This document shows, one piece after another, positions 26,769 to 34,541 of a stretch of DNA of 64,000 nucleotides. Below the pieces are notes generated by a model, which ran no database searches, had not been told where the DNA came from, and saw only the letters and a list, made by a program, of their open reading frames with translations. The DNA lies in NCBI RefSeq assembly GCF_001500045.1, contig NZ_LQIX01000001.1:248001-312000 (forward strand), in the 5' to 3' direction. Position 1 is the first letter of the stretch, and every line of letters begins with the position of its first letter. A program made the translations under genes and the position numbers. This DNA is from Mycobacterium sp. GA-1199 (GTDB lineage: Bacteria > Actinomycetota > Actinomycetes > Mycobacteriales > Mycobacteriaceae).

Positions 26769-27464
26769 ATGAAAACCCATCTGATGCGACTGCTCACCGT
26801 TGTGGTGAGCGCCGCGATGCTGGCCCTCGTCGGCGGTGTGACCGGCCTTGGAACCGCAGCGGCCCAGCCACCGGGTGTCGGCAAGAAGAATGTCGTCCAG
26901 GTGCAGGGAACCGGCCCGAACGGAGTCAAGTTCAACGGTCAATTCACCGCAACCGCCGCAAAGGATGTCGCCCAGCGGGCTGGACCCGCCATGGCCGACG
27001 CCAACGGTGCCACCTCCTCGAACACCGGCATCGCACTGACCGGTCAGCTGACCGGAAAGCTGGTCTCGCCGGGTCAGCCGCAACAGGGAAACCAACCTGG
27101 TGACCGGGGCGCTGCCCAGGACGTCAACATCTCGAATTTCTCGATGCCGGTCAACGACATCTCGGTTCCGGGTGGAGAAGCTCAGCCGTCCTCCGCAACG
27201 ACCGGCCAGGATGAGCAGGTCCGTTTCGCCAGTCAGCAGGCAGTGTGTGATGTTCTCAATCTGGTGCTGGGGCCGCTGCATCTGGAGTTGCTCGGCCTGA
27301 TCGTCGACCTGAATCAGGTCGTGCTCAATATCACCGCAGATCCGGCCGGCGGTTTGCTCGGTTCGCTGCTGTGTTCGTTGGCAGGTGGCCTTCCCGTGCC
27401 GCCCAACCCATTGCGGCCGATCATCGAGTTGCTGAATCAGATCCTCGCCATCCTTGGAGGCTGA
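26769..27464 (+). CDS. Secreted protein with Cys-flanked hydrophobic C-terminal repeat, function unknown
   Basis: 231 residues from the ATG at 26769, with GGAG six bases upstream. The signal peptide ([19 protein letters not shown]) ends near TAAAQ. The mature N-terminal half is Gly/Gln/Asn rich and repeats VxGxxxGxxFxG-like elements. The C-terminal half is [20 protein letters not shown], then [20 protein letters not shown] and LLC. The pattern of two cysteines bracketing LGPL/LLGL/VxLNxVxL repeats is, as I recall, widespread in secreted actinobacterial proteins of unknown function. Preceded by a long AT-rich leader and followed by a duplicated terminator. Confidence 0.78.
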   Translation: MKTHLMRLLTVVVSAAMLALVGGVTGLGTAAAQPPGVGKKNVVQVQGTGPNGVKFNGQFTATAAKDVAQRAGPAMADANGATSSNTGIALTGQLTGKLVSPGQPQQGNQPGDRGAAQDVNISNFSMPVNDISVPGGEAQPSSATTGQDEQVRFASQQAVCDVLNLVLGPLHLELLGLIVDLNQVVLNITADPAGGLLGSLLCSLAGGLPVPPNPLRPIIELLNQILAILGG

Positions 27465-27486
27465 CTTTCAACCACTGAGATCGAGG

Positions 27487-27522
27487 CTCACCGCCCACAT
27501 CCATCGGGATGCGGGCGGTGAG
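27487..27522 (+). terminator. Near-perfect copy of the 26423 hairpin
   Basis: Arm 27487-27502 pairs with 27507-27522 around loop ATCG. It differs from the first copy only by one A/G change (giving an A-C mismatch) and the loop. No T tract. Confidence 0.78.
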
Positions 27523-27609
27523 TCGCGTCTGGGTACCGATTCGGCGACGGCACGGCCCCCGACACGCGCGGTTGGCTCTCCGGCGGCCAGATATGAGAAA
27601 TTTGTCGGC

Positions 27610-28947
27610 ATGGCTCGACTGTTCGGCACCGACGGGGTGCGCGGCGTCGCCAACCAGGATCTGACCGCCGAACTGGCTCTAGCCCTTGGTTCGGCGGCGG
27701 CGCGCCGGTTGGCCTCCGCCGGTGGCCACGCCAGGCGGGTGGCCGTCGTCGGCCGCGACCCCCGGGCCAGCGGCGAAATGCTCGAGGCAGCGGTCATCGC
27801 CGGCCTGACCAGCGAAGGCGTCGACGCCTTGCGCGTGGGGATACTGCCGACCCCGGCCGTCGCCTACTTGACCAGCGCCTACGACGCGGACTTCGGCGTG
27901 ATGATCAGCGCCTCGCACAACCCGATGCCCGACAACGGCATCAAGATCTTCGGTCCCGGTGGCCACAAACTCGACGACGCCGCCGAGAACCGGATCGAAG
28001 AACTGGTCCATCAGGGTCCCGGAAACCGGCCCACGGGCGCCCGGATCGGTCGGGTGGTGGACGCCGCGGACGCCCTTGACCGGTATCTGCGACATGTCGG
28101 CAAGGCCGTCACGACCAGGCTGGACCAACTCACACTCGTCGTCGACTGTGCCAACGGCGCCGCCTGGGCTGCCGCGCCGCAGGCCTACCGCGCCGCGGGC
28201 GCCAACGTCATCACGATCAATGCCCAGCCCGACGGATTGAACATCAACGAGCGCTGCGGCTCGACGCACATGGAGACGCTGCGGTCCGCGGTGGTGTCGT
28301 ACGGAGCCGACCTGGGCCTCGCGCACGACGGCGACGCTGATCGTTGCCTCGCTGTCGACGCCCACGGGCGCGTGATCGACGGGGACGCGATCATGGTCAT
28401 CCTCGCCCTCGCGATGCAGGAGAGTGGCGAACTGGCGTCGAACACCTTGGTGACGACCGTGATGAGCAACCTCGGCCTGCACCTGGCCATGCGGGCGGCC
28501 GGGATCGAAGTCTGCACCACGAGCGTGGGGGATCGTTACGTCCTCGAGGAACTGCGCGCCGGGGGGTATTCGCTCGGAGGTGAGCAGTCGGGCCACATCG
28601 TGATGCCGGCGTGGGGCACGACGGGCGACGGCATCGTCACCGGGTTGCGGTTGATGTCGCGCATGGCGCAGACACGCACCCCGCTCGCCGCGCTCGCGGA
28701 GCCGATGCAAACGCTGCCTCAGGTCCTGATCAACGTCGAGGTGGCGGACAAGGCGACCGTCGCCGACGCGCCATCGGTCCGCACCGCGGTCGCCGAGGTG
28801 GAGGCCGAACTCGGCGACACCGGTCGAATCCTGCTGCGCCCGTCGGGAACCGAGCAAGTCGTGCGGGTGATGGTGGAGGCGGCCGACGAGGACACCGCGC
28901 GGCAGTTGGCCGTTCGGGTGGCCGAGCAGGTCAGCGCGCAACGCTGA
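27610..28947 (+). CDS. glmM: Phosphoglucosamine mutase GlmM
   Basis: 445 residues from the ATG at 27610 ([15 protein letters not shown]). The active-site serine is Ser102 in [13 protein letters not shown], the magnesium loop is HDGDADR, the sugar-binding loop GGEQSGHI and the phosphate-binding loop [11 protein letters not shown]. It converts glucosamine-6-phosphate to glucosamine-1-phosphate, feeding GlmU and thus UDP-GlcNAc for peptidoglycan. It works with GlmS, encoded 5.6 kb downstream on the same strand. A longer open frame upstream crosses the hairpin terminator and is rejected. Confidence 0.98.
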   Translation: MARLFGTDGVRGVANQDLTAELALALGSAAARRLASAGGHARRVAVVGRDPRASGEMLEAAVIAGLTSEGVDALRVGILPTPAVAYLTSAYDADFGVMISASHNPMPDNGIKIFGPGGHKLDDAAENRIEELVHQGPGNRPTGARIGRVVDAADALDRYLRHVGKAVTTRLDQLTLVVDCANGAAWAAAPQAYRAAGANVITINAQPDGLNINERCGSTHMETLRSAVVSYGADLGLAHDGDADRCLAVDAHGRVIDGDAIMVILALAMQESGELASNTLVTTVMSNLGLHLAMRAAGIEVCTTSVGDRYVLEELRAGGYSLGGEQSGHIVMPAWGTTGDGIVTGLRLMSRMAQTRTPLAALAEPMQTLPQVLINVEVADKATVADAPSVRTAVAEVEAELGDTGRILLRPSGTEQVVRVMVEAADEDTARQLAVRVAEQVSAQR

Positions 28948-28987
28948 GAGTGGAACCGGTCGCGGTCGCCGCGCGTCCAACTCCTAT

Positions 28988-29284
28988 ATGGACGCATCAC
29001 GTGTCGATCCCGCCGCTTTGTTGAGTGTCGCGCGGCAGTACCAGGGGGTGGCCGACGCAGTCGACGCCGCCGTGCGAACGCATCTGAACGGTTTGGCGTT
29101 CGACGGGGCCTGCGCGGGGCGGTCCTATGCCGCGGGTGGTGACGCGGTGCGGTCGACTGTCGACGACGTGGTAAATCAGTTGCGACGATGGTCACGTGCC
29201 TCGGCCGAGATCGCCGTCACGCTTCGCGCGTCCGTCGACCGGTACGCCGAGGCCGACGCACGGGCTGCCGACCGGTTGGCCTGA
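28988..29284 (+). CDS. Type VII secretion target-like helical protein (Rv3440c-like)
   Basis: 98 residues forming an alanine-rich helix-turn-helix similar in size and shape to EspC/WXG100 proteins. The C-terminus contains Tyr86-Ala-Glu-Ala-Asp90, a match to the general ESX export signal YxxxD/E placed after the second helix. A tryptophan (RRWSR) lies near 68. It is one base away from the larger partner gene at 29286, so the two are co-translated. Position between glmM and glmS matches Rv3440c in M. tuberculosis, from memory. That it is exported by ESX-4 is inference. Confidence 0.75.
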   Translation: MDASRVDPAALLSVARQYQGVADAVDAAVRTHLNGLAFDGACAGRSYAAGGDAVRSTVDDVVNQLRRWSRASAEIAVTLRASVDRYAEADARAADRLA

Positions 29285-29285
29285 C

Positions 29286-30680
29286 ATGAGCGAAAGCTTG
29301 GATGCTGCAGCGCGATTGGCCGACGGGGCGCCCGGTGTCGGCGATGTCGCTCAGTACGTCCTGGCATGCCAGAGCCTGGGCTACCGACATCCGGATCTGA
29401 CGGCACACCCCGGACAGATACACGATTGGTACGCCGCCGAGAACGGTTTGGACCTGGGCGCTCTCGAAGCTGACTGTGCTGCACTGCAAGCGGCCGCGAC
29501 GGTGGCCGAGGATGCACTCGCGCGCCAGAAAGCTCAGCTGACCGCGCTGACAGACGCGTGGCAGGGCCTGGGCGCGAACGCATCTCGGGATTTTCTGCGC
29601 CGCCACGACGAGGCGGCGACCATCGCTGCGGGGGCCGTCCGGACCGCCGCAGTCGCGCTGACCGATCTGCGCGAGCGGCTGTGGCGAGCGGTGGACGGAA
29701 AAGTGGCGAAGGTGGTGGCCATCGACGAGGGCGTGCAGACCAGACGCGCGGACTGGTTGGCGGCCGCACACACCGTCACCACGGGCGCCGGCGACCGGGC
29801 GGTCGCCAGTGAGTTGGTGGACCACGAGGTGAAGCCGTTCGTGGACACGGTGATCGGCGGCCAGTGGCTTTCGGCGATGAGGGAGGCCGCCGACGCGATC
29901 AACGCCGCATATGAGGCGACGACCACCGAACTCGCATCCGAGGCCGAAGCCACGTTCGACATTCCCGGCGAGCTCGGACCGGCATGGACGCCGTCGTCGG
30001 CGGGTGTCCCCGCGACCCCGGCGGTGGGCGCCCCGGCAATCCCAGCCTCAGGCGCCGCGGCAAACCCGGCTGTACCGGCTCCCGTCATACCGGCCGGATG
30101 GGGCGCATCAGCGGCCCCTCCGCCGCTCGCATCGCCTGCCGCTGCCGTACCCGTCGCAGCGCCGACGCCACCCGCGCCGGCGCTCCCGACCGAACCTTCG
30201 GTCCCACAGCCGGCGACCGCTCCGTCGTTGCCTTCGCTCGGCGGAGGAATACCCGACTTTGGAGGCGGCCTCACGAGTTTCGGCCAGCAACTGGGCGACA
30301 TGCTCGGCGGATTGCTGGACGACGGTGCGCTCGACGACGCGTTCGACGATGGTGAGCCGAACGGCCTGCCGGAACCCGATCTCGACGAAATCGACGACAG
30401 TGAAACGACAGAGGCTGACGACGCGTCAGAGACAACTGATGCGGGCGACGACATCACCGATGGGGCGGCCGGGCCCGACGAGGCCACTGATCCCGCGGTC
30501 GCCGAGCCGATGTGTCAACCGGAACCACAGCCCACAGCGACGCTGCCTCCAGAACCACCGGCGGTGCCTGCCGAGCCGCCGGAAGTGAAGCCCGAGCCGC
30601 TGGCGATGTCGCCGGAGCCACCGGACGCCGGTACGCCGTGCGAGATCGCCGCCGATGAGCTACCGCAGGTCGGCGAATGA
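29286..30680 (+). CDS. Pro/Ala-rich protein with N-terminal WXG-like helical domain (Rv3439c-like)
   Basis: 464 residues from the ATG at 29286. Residues 1-215 are helical, with Trp92-Gln-Gly94 in TALTDAWQGLGANASRDFL, the position expected of a WXG turn between helices. Residues about 235-340 are a long Pro/Ala/Val low-complexity region. A Gly-rich patch (GGGIPDFGGGLTSFGQQLGD) follows, then an acidic stretch and a Pro/Glu-rich tail with two cysteines. No signal peptide is present, so any export would be by type VII secretion together with the 98-residue neighbour. The architecture resembles large Esp-type ESX substrates. Function unknown. Confidence 0.72.
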   Translation: MSESLDAAARLADGAPGVGDVAQYVLACQSLGYRHPDLTAHPGQIHDWYAAENGLDLGALEADCAALQAAATVAEDALARQKAQLTALTDAWQGLGANASRDFLRRHDEAATIAAGAVRTAAVALTDLRERLWRAVDGKVAKVVAIDEGVQTRRADWLAAAHTVTTGAGDRAVASELVDHEVKPFVDTVIGGQWLSAMREAADAINAAYEATTTELASEAEATFDIPGELGPAWTPSSAGVPATPAVGAPAIPASGAAANPAVPAPVIPAGWGASAAPPPLASPAAAVPVAAPTPPAPALPTEPSVPQPATAPSLPSLGGGIPDFGGGLTSFGQQLGDMLGGLLDDGALDDAFDDGEPNGLPEPDLDEIDDSETTEADDASETTDAGDDITDGAAGPDEATDPAVAEPMCQPEPQPTATLPPEPPAVPAEPPEVKPEPLAMSPEPPDAGTPCEIAADELPQVGE

Positions 30681-30687
30681 GCGACAG

Positions 30688-30891
30688 CTACGAATCCGAG
30701 CCCGGATCGGGGCCGTTGATCAGCAGCCGGACGCACTCGGCGGCAATCAACCGACTCCGGTGGTTGGTACCGCAGTGGTCGCACCAGAAATGGACGGCCC
30801 TGCTGTCGATCTCGTGACGCACGCGGGGCGACACGGAGGTTCGCACACTGCGCTCGCACGTGATGCGCGGTGGATAGGTGATCGTTCCCAT
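30688..30891 (-). CDS. Small zinc-ribbon-like protein, hypothetical
   Basis: 67 residues. The ATG at 30891 has AGGGGG ten bases upstream. It contains VHFWCDHCGTNHRSRLIAAE: CxxC plus His44 and a further Cys53 or Cys12 could bind zinc. It is too short for a catalytic domain. It is convergent with the Rv3439c-like gene, and no overlapping plus-strand frame is better. Between 30892 and 31064 there is no gene; ACCACA-TC-TGTGGT (30945-30958) is a possible operator for it. Confidence 0.6.
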   Translation of the reverse strand: MGTITYPPRITCERSVRTSVSPRVRHEIDSRAVHFWCDHCGTNHRSRLIAAECVRLLINGPDPGSDS

Positions 30892-31064
30892 TGCCCCACC
30901 CCCTTCAGGAGTGACACCCGGATACCCAAGGCTGCACGAGGATCACCACATCTGTGGTCACGTTTGAGTAACCAAATTGATGACGAATCGGCGTTGCCGC
31001 AATCGAAACGTGAGCCAGCTACTGTCGAAAGTTTGTTGCGCGAGCAACTTCAACGCGCGCCGTG

Positions 31065-32381
31065 CTAGGCCCTCGCCGGACGCCGCGACCGCGCAGGGCG
31101 CCGACGCCGTTGCTGGCGAGCCCTGGCCGTCGACGGCTGCTGCGGCCGCGCAGGTTCGGGCCTGCTGGCGACGATTGGATCACCGAACGTCCGCTCGCCC
31201 GGGGCGATTTGACTCAGGACCGGATGCGACGCGCCGCTGAGTCGGGTGATCGTCGGCTTCACGCCGGCCTTACGGGTCAGCTGTCGCACGTCGGATACCT
31301 GCTCGTCGAGCATCAACGTCACCACCGTGCCGTCGGCTCCGGCGCGCGCCGTGCGTCCGGATCGATGCAGGTAGGCCTTGTGTTCGACGGGCGGGTCCGC
31401 GTGCACGACGAGGCTCACGTCGTCGACGTGGATGCCTCGCGCGGCGATGTCGGTCGCGACCAGCACGGTCGCCGAGCCGTCGGAGAACGCGGCGAGGTTG
31501 CGGGTGCGCGCATTCTGGGACAGGTTGCCGTGCAACTGCACTGCCGACACACCACGCGAGTTCAGCTGTCGCGCAAGGTTCTTGGCGCCGTGCTTGGTGC
31601 GCGCGAACACGATGGTCCGGCCCGGTGACGCTGCCAGGTCGGCCAGCACGCCGAGGCGGGCCGCCTTGTCGACATGCAGCACGTGGTGTTCCATCGCCGT
31701 CACCGGTGACTGCTCCGAATCGACGCTGTGCACAACCGGATCGGTGAGGTATCGCTTCACGAGCACGTCGACGCCGCCGTCGAGGGTTGCGGAGAACAGC
31801 ATGCGCTGCCCGTTGCGAGGGGTCTTGTCCAGTAGGCGCTTCACCGGGGGAAGGAAGCCGAGATCGGCCATGTGGTCGGCCTCGTCCAGCACGGTGATCT
31901 CGACGCCCGACAGGTCGGCATGGCGTGATTTGACGTGATCTTCGAGCCTGCCCGGGCAGGCGATGACGATGTCGACGCCTTGCCGCAACGCCTGGATCTG
32001 GGGGTTGGGTCCGACGCCGCCGATGATCGTCACCGTGCGCAGGTCGGTGGCCGCGGCCAGCGGTGCGAGCGACGCGCTGATCTGGGCGGCCAGTTCGCGT
32101 GTCGGCGCGAGGATGAGTGCGCGCGGGCGGCCGGGAACGCGTTTGGCCGGACTCGCAGTGAGTCTCGTCACCACGGGCAGCAGGAAGGCGTATGTCTTCC
32201 CGGATCCGGTGCGACCGCGGCCGAGGACATCGCGACCGGCCAGCGAGTCGGGCAGCGTCGCCGCCTGGATCGGGAAGGGTGACTCGACGCCGTCGGCGGC
32301 AAGAGTGGCAACGACGGCCTTCGGCAGACCGAGGTCGGCGAAAGTGGGCACGGTTGTGCCACAGGGGATTTGCACAGACAA
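31065..32381 (-). CDS. DEAD-box ATP-dependent RNA helicase
   Basis: 438 residues from the TTG at 32381, chosen because TCGGAG lies six bases upstream; the open frame extends to 32519 without a ribosome site. The Q motif (FADLGLPKAVVATLAADGVESPFPIQ) precedes Walker A GRTGSGKT, PTRELAAQ, VLDEADHMADLGF, SAT, VFARTKHGAKNLA, VATDIAARGI and HRSGRTARAG, all core motifs in order. An Arg-rich tail (QQRRRRPARSRRPARA) probably binds RNA. It resembles mycobacterial RhlE-type helicases, used in RNA folding, degradation and cold adaptation. The leader of about 140-170 bases upstream is compatible with cold-shock regulation, which is not shown. Confidence 0.93.
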   Translation of the reverse strand: MSVQIPCGTTVPTFADLGLPKAVVATLAADGVESPFPIQAATLPDSLAGRDVLGRGRTGSGKTYAFLLPVVTRLTASPAKRVPGRPRALILAPTRELAAQISASLAPLAAATDLRTVTIIGGVGPNPQIQALRQGVDIVIACPGRLEDHVKSRHADLSGVEITVLDEADHMADLGFLPPVKRLLDKTPRNGQRMLFSATLDGGVDVLVKRYLTDPVVHSVDSEQSPVTAMEHHVLHVDKAARLGVLADLAASPGRTIVFARTKHGAKNLARQLNSRGVSAVQLHGNLSQNARTRNLAAFSDGSATVLVATDIAARGIHVDDVSLVVHADPPVEHKAYLHRSGRTARAGADGTVVTLMLDEQVSDVRQLTRKAGVKPTITRLSGASHPVLSQIAPGERTFGDPIVASRPEPARPQQPSTARARQQRRRRPARSRRPARA

Positions 32382-32551
32382 GTAAAACTCCGAAAGTTCA
32401 GGGTGGTCGTCCTGCCCGGCGCGGATGATCCGCGGCGCTCGGTGTGACGATCGAACTGGGTCGATTATCGCCTTTGGCGATGCGGCAAAAGGCAGAACAG
32501 AAGATGCCGCTGTGCCCACAGTACAGGGGCATCGCCGTTCGGCGTAATCGG

Positions 32552-33607
32552 CTACGGCAGCAAGCCGTGCAGTTCCTCGACGAAATCGAGGATTTCACGC
32601 CGGTCGACGGAAAGTGGCTGCAGCAGAAGCGTCGTCGCACCGGCTTCGGCGAACGCGGCCAGTCGCTCCTTGACGAACCCGCGCGGCCCGACCAGCGACA
32701 CGCTGCGGACCAGGTCATCCGGTACCGCCGCGATCGCCTCAGCCTTCTTGCCGGCAAGGTACAGGTCCTGGATGGTGTCGGCGACCTCGCCGTATCCGTA
32801 GCGGGTGGCCAGGTTGTGGTAGAAATTGCGGCCGCGCGCGCCCATCCCGCCGATGTACAACGCCAATTGCGGCTTCACCCACGACAACCGGTCGTCGAGG
32901 TCTTCGCCGATGGCCAGGGGGGCGCTGACCATGACATCGAGTGGCCCCAACGAGGGGTCGCGTTTGGCGAACCCGGCACGCAGCGCCTCACCCCACACGG
33001 CGTCGGCCTGCTCGGGGAAGAAGAACACCGGCTGCCAACCCTCGGCGATCTCTGCGGTGAGTTCGACGTTCTTCGGCCCCAATGCGGCGATTGTGATTGG
33101 AATACGGTCGCGCACAGGGTGATTGATCAAGTGCAACGGCTTACCCAGGCCCGTGCCCCGGGCCCCGGGTCCCTCGCTGGGCAGCGGAATCTGATAGTGC
33201 TTGCCGTCGAACTGCACGCGCTCGCGGCGCCACACCTGCCTGCAGATCTCGACCACTTCCCGGGTGCGTCCCAGCGGCGCGTCGAACGGCACGCCATGAA
33301 AACCCTCCATCACCTGAGGGCCGGACGTGCCGATGCCGAGCCGGAACCGGCCGCCGGAGACGTAGTCGAGGCCCGCGGCGGTCATCCCCAACAACGTCGG
33401 CGTACGGATGTAGATCGGCACGACGCCGGTCCCGAGTTCCATGCGCGTCGTCTTGGCCGCGAGGAATCCGAGCTGGCTGATCGCGTCGTAGGAGTACGCC
33501 TCGGCCACCAGGGCGAGATCGACGCCGACCTTCTCGAGCTCGACGACCTGATCGACGGCCTGCAGAAAGCCGTCGGTGTAGTTGAGGAAGATCCCGGTGC
33601 GCATCAT
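32552..33607 (-). CDS. LLM-class F420-dependent oxidoreductase
   Basis: 351 residues from ATG 33607 (MMRTGIFLNYTDGF); ATG 33604 is equivalent. This is a luciferase-like TIM barrel with VDLALVAEAYSYDAISQLG, MELGTGVVPIYIRTPTLLGM and RFRLGIGTSGPQVMEGFHG, plus the C-terminal LVGPRGFVKERLAAFAEAGA typical of F420-dependent dehydrogenases/reductases of mycobacteria. The substrate is unknown; relatives sit near steroid and lipid catabolic genes. A perfect 12-bp palindrome, CCAACCGGTTGG, lies just upstream (33620-33631) and may be an operator. Confidence 0.9.
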   Translation of the reverse strand: MMRTGIFLNYTDGFLQAVDQVVELEKVGVDLALVAEAYSYDAISQLGFLAAKTTRMELGTGVVPIYIRTPTLLGMTAAGLDYVSGGRFRLGIGTSGPQVMEGFHGVPFDAPLGRTREVVEICRQVWRRERVQFDGKHYQIPLPSEGPGARGTGLGKPLHLINHPVRDRIPITIAALGPKNVELTAEIAEGWQPVFFFPEQADAVWGEALRAGFAKRDPSLGPLDVMVSAPLAIGEDLDDRLSWVKPQLALYIGGMGARGRNFYHNLATRYGYGEVADTIQDLYLAGKKAEAIAAVPDDLVRSVSLVGPRGFVKERLAAFAEAGATTLLLQPLSVDRREILDFVEELHGLLP

Positions 33608-33619
33608 CGAGTTATACAC

Positions 33620-33631
33620 CCAACCGGTTGG
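33620..33631. promoter_or_regulatory. Perfect palindrome, candidate TetR-type operator
   Basis: CCAACCGGTTGG, flanked on the right by a further GTTGG. It occupies the 33-base gap between the LLM start and the upstream hydrolase-fold gene, where a repressor would block the LLM promoter. Confidence 0.4.
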
Positions 33632-33640
33632 TTGGTCACG

Positions 33641-34486
33641 TCAGGGCTTCAGCAGCGCTACAACCTTGTTCTCCAGGTCGACCGGGTCTTCGGCGAACGG
33701 GTCGACGTTCGGGGCCTTGGGCAGAGCGATGTCGGGATCAGCGAAGTCGCGGTAGGTCTTGTCACCGGTCAGGGTGTGCAGCAGGTAGCCGGTGATCAGC
33801 GCCCGCACCACCTTCTGGGTGCTGCGGTCGGCTCCCGGCAACCCGACGGCGCGGGCCAGCCGACGGCCCTCGATCAGCCCGCCCGGCTTGGCCTTGCTGA
33901 CCGTGCGCAGCGTGGCTTTGTCCCACGCCCGGGCCAGCTCGACCGCGTTGGACCGCAGCGTCATCGGATCGCCCGGCCCGCTGAGAACCAGGCTGGGTAC
34001 CTGCAGCGTTGCCGCGGGCTCCTCGGCGGGCGGTGCGGTGACTGTGGGGAAGATCGCAACGACGGATTTCGGCTTGACCGGCATCCCCGCCGCGGTGAAC
34101 ACCGCAGCAGACCCGCCGAACCCGTGGCCGATGACGCCGAGCTTGTTGGGATGCACGCTGATCTCTCCCGGTCCCAGCCGGACACCGGTGATGATGTCGA
34201 GCGTCGTGCCCAGGTCATAGGCGAAGTTGAGCGCCGACGGGGCCAATCCCGTCTCGGTCGCCGGCGCCGCGGCGACGACGCCCCAGGACGCCAGATGCTC
34301 CAGCGTGCCGGAATAGCGGTCGGCCGCCGCAAGCCAATCGTGGCCGAACGCCACGCCGGGCAGGCTGAAGCCGGAATCGGGGGTGAATACGACACCGGGA
34401 AGCCCGGCGAAGGCCAGGTCACCTCGCAAAACGCGGTGCGGGCCGCGGCGGGTCAGGGCCTTGAAGAGCTTCTTCGTGCTGGCCAC
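33641..34486 (-). CDS. Dienelactone-hydrolase/chlorophyllase-like fold protein lacking the nucleophile Ser
   Basis: 281 residues. The fold is recognisable: LPGVVFTPDSGFSLPGVAFGHDWL, LGVIGHGFGGSAAVFTAAG, then PSLVLSGPGDPMTL as the acid strand. The elbow reads Gly-His-Gly-Phe-Gly at 120-124, so the expected serine (position 122) is glycine. Unless another residue serves, it is not an ordinary esterase. The locus corresponds to Rv3438 of M. tuberculosis, from memory, beside glmS. It may be a binding or scaffold protein. It is divergent from glmS. Confidence 0.75.
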   Translation of the reverse strand: MASTKKLFKALTRRGPHRVLRGDLAFAGLPGVVFTPDSGFSLPGVAFGHDWLAAADRYSGTLEHLASWGVVAAAPATETGLAPSALNFAYDLGTTLDIITGVRLGPGEISVHPNKLGVIGHGFGGSAAVFTAAGMPVKPKSVVAIFPTVTAPPAEEPAATLQVPSLVLSGPGDPMTLRSNAVELARAWDKATLRTVSKAKPGGLIEGRRLARAVGLPGADRSTQKVVRALITGYLLHTLTGDKTYRDFADPDIALPKAPNVDPFAEDPVDLENKVVALLKP

Positions 34487-34541
34487 CAGACGACCGTAGC
34501 CGACGGGGTTCTGAGCCGCTCTTGCACTACCCTGAATGCCT

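Noticed and set aside
34487..34541. glmS ribozyme upstream of glmS
   Set aside because: The gap is only 55 bases and shows no ribozyme core. Such ribozymes are typical of Firmicutes.
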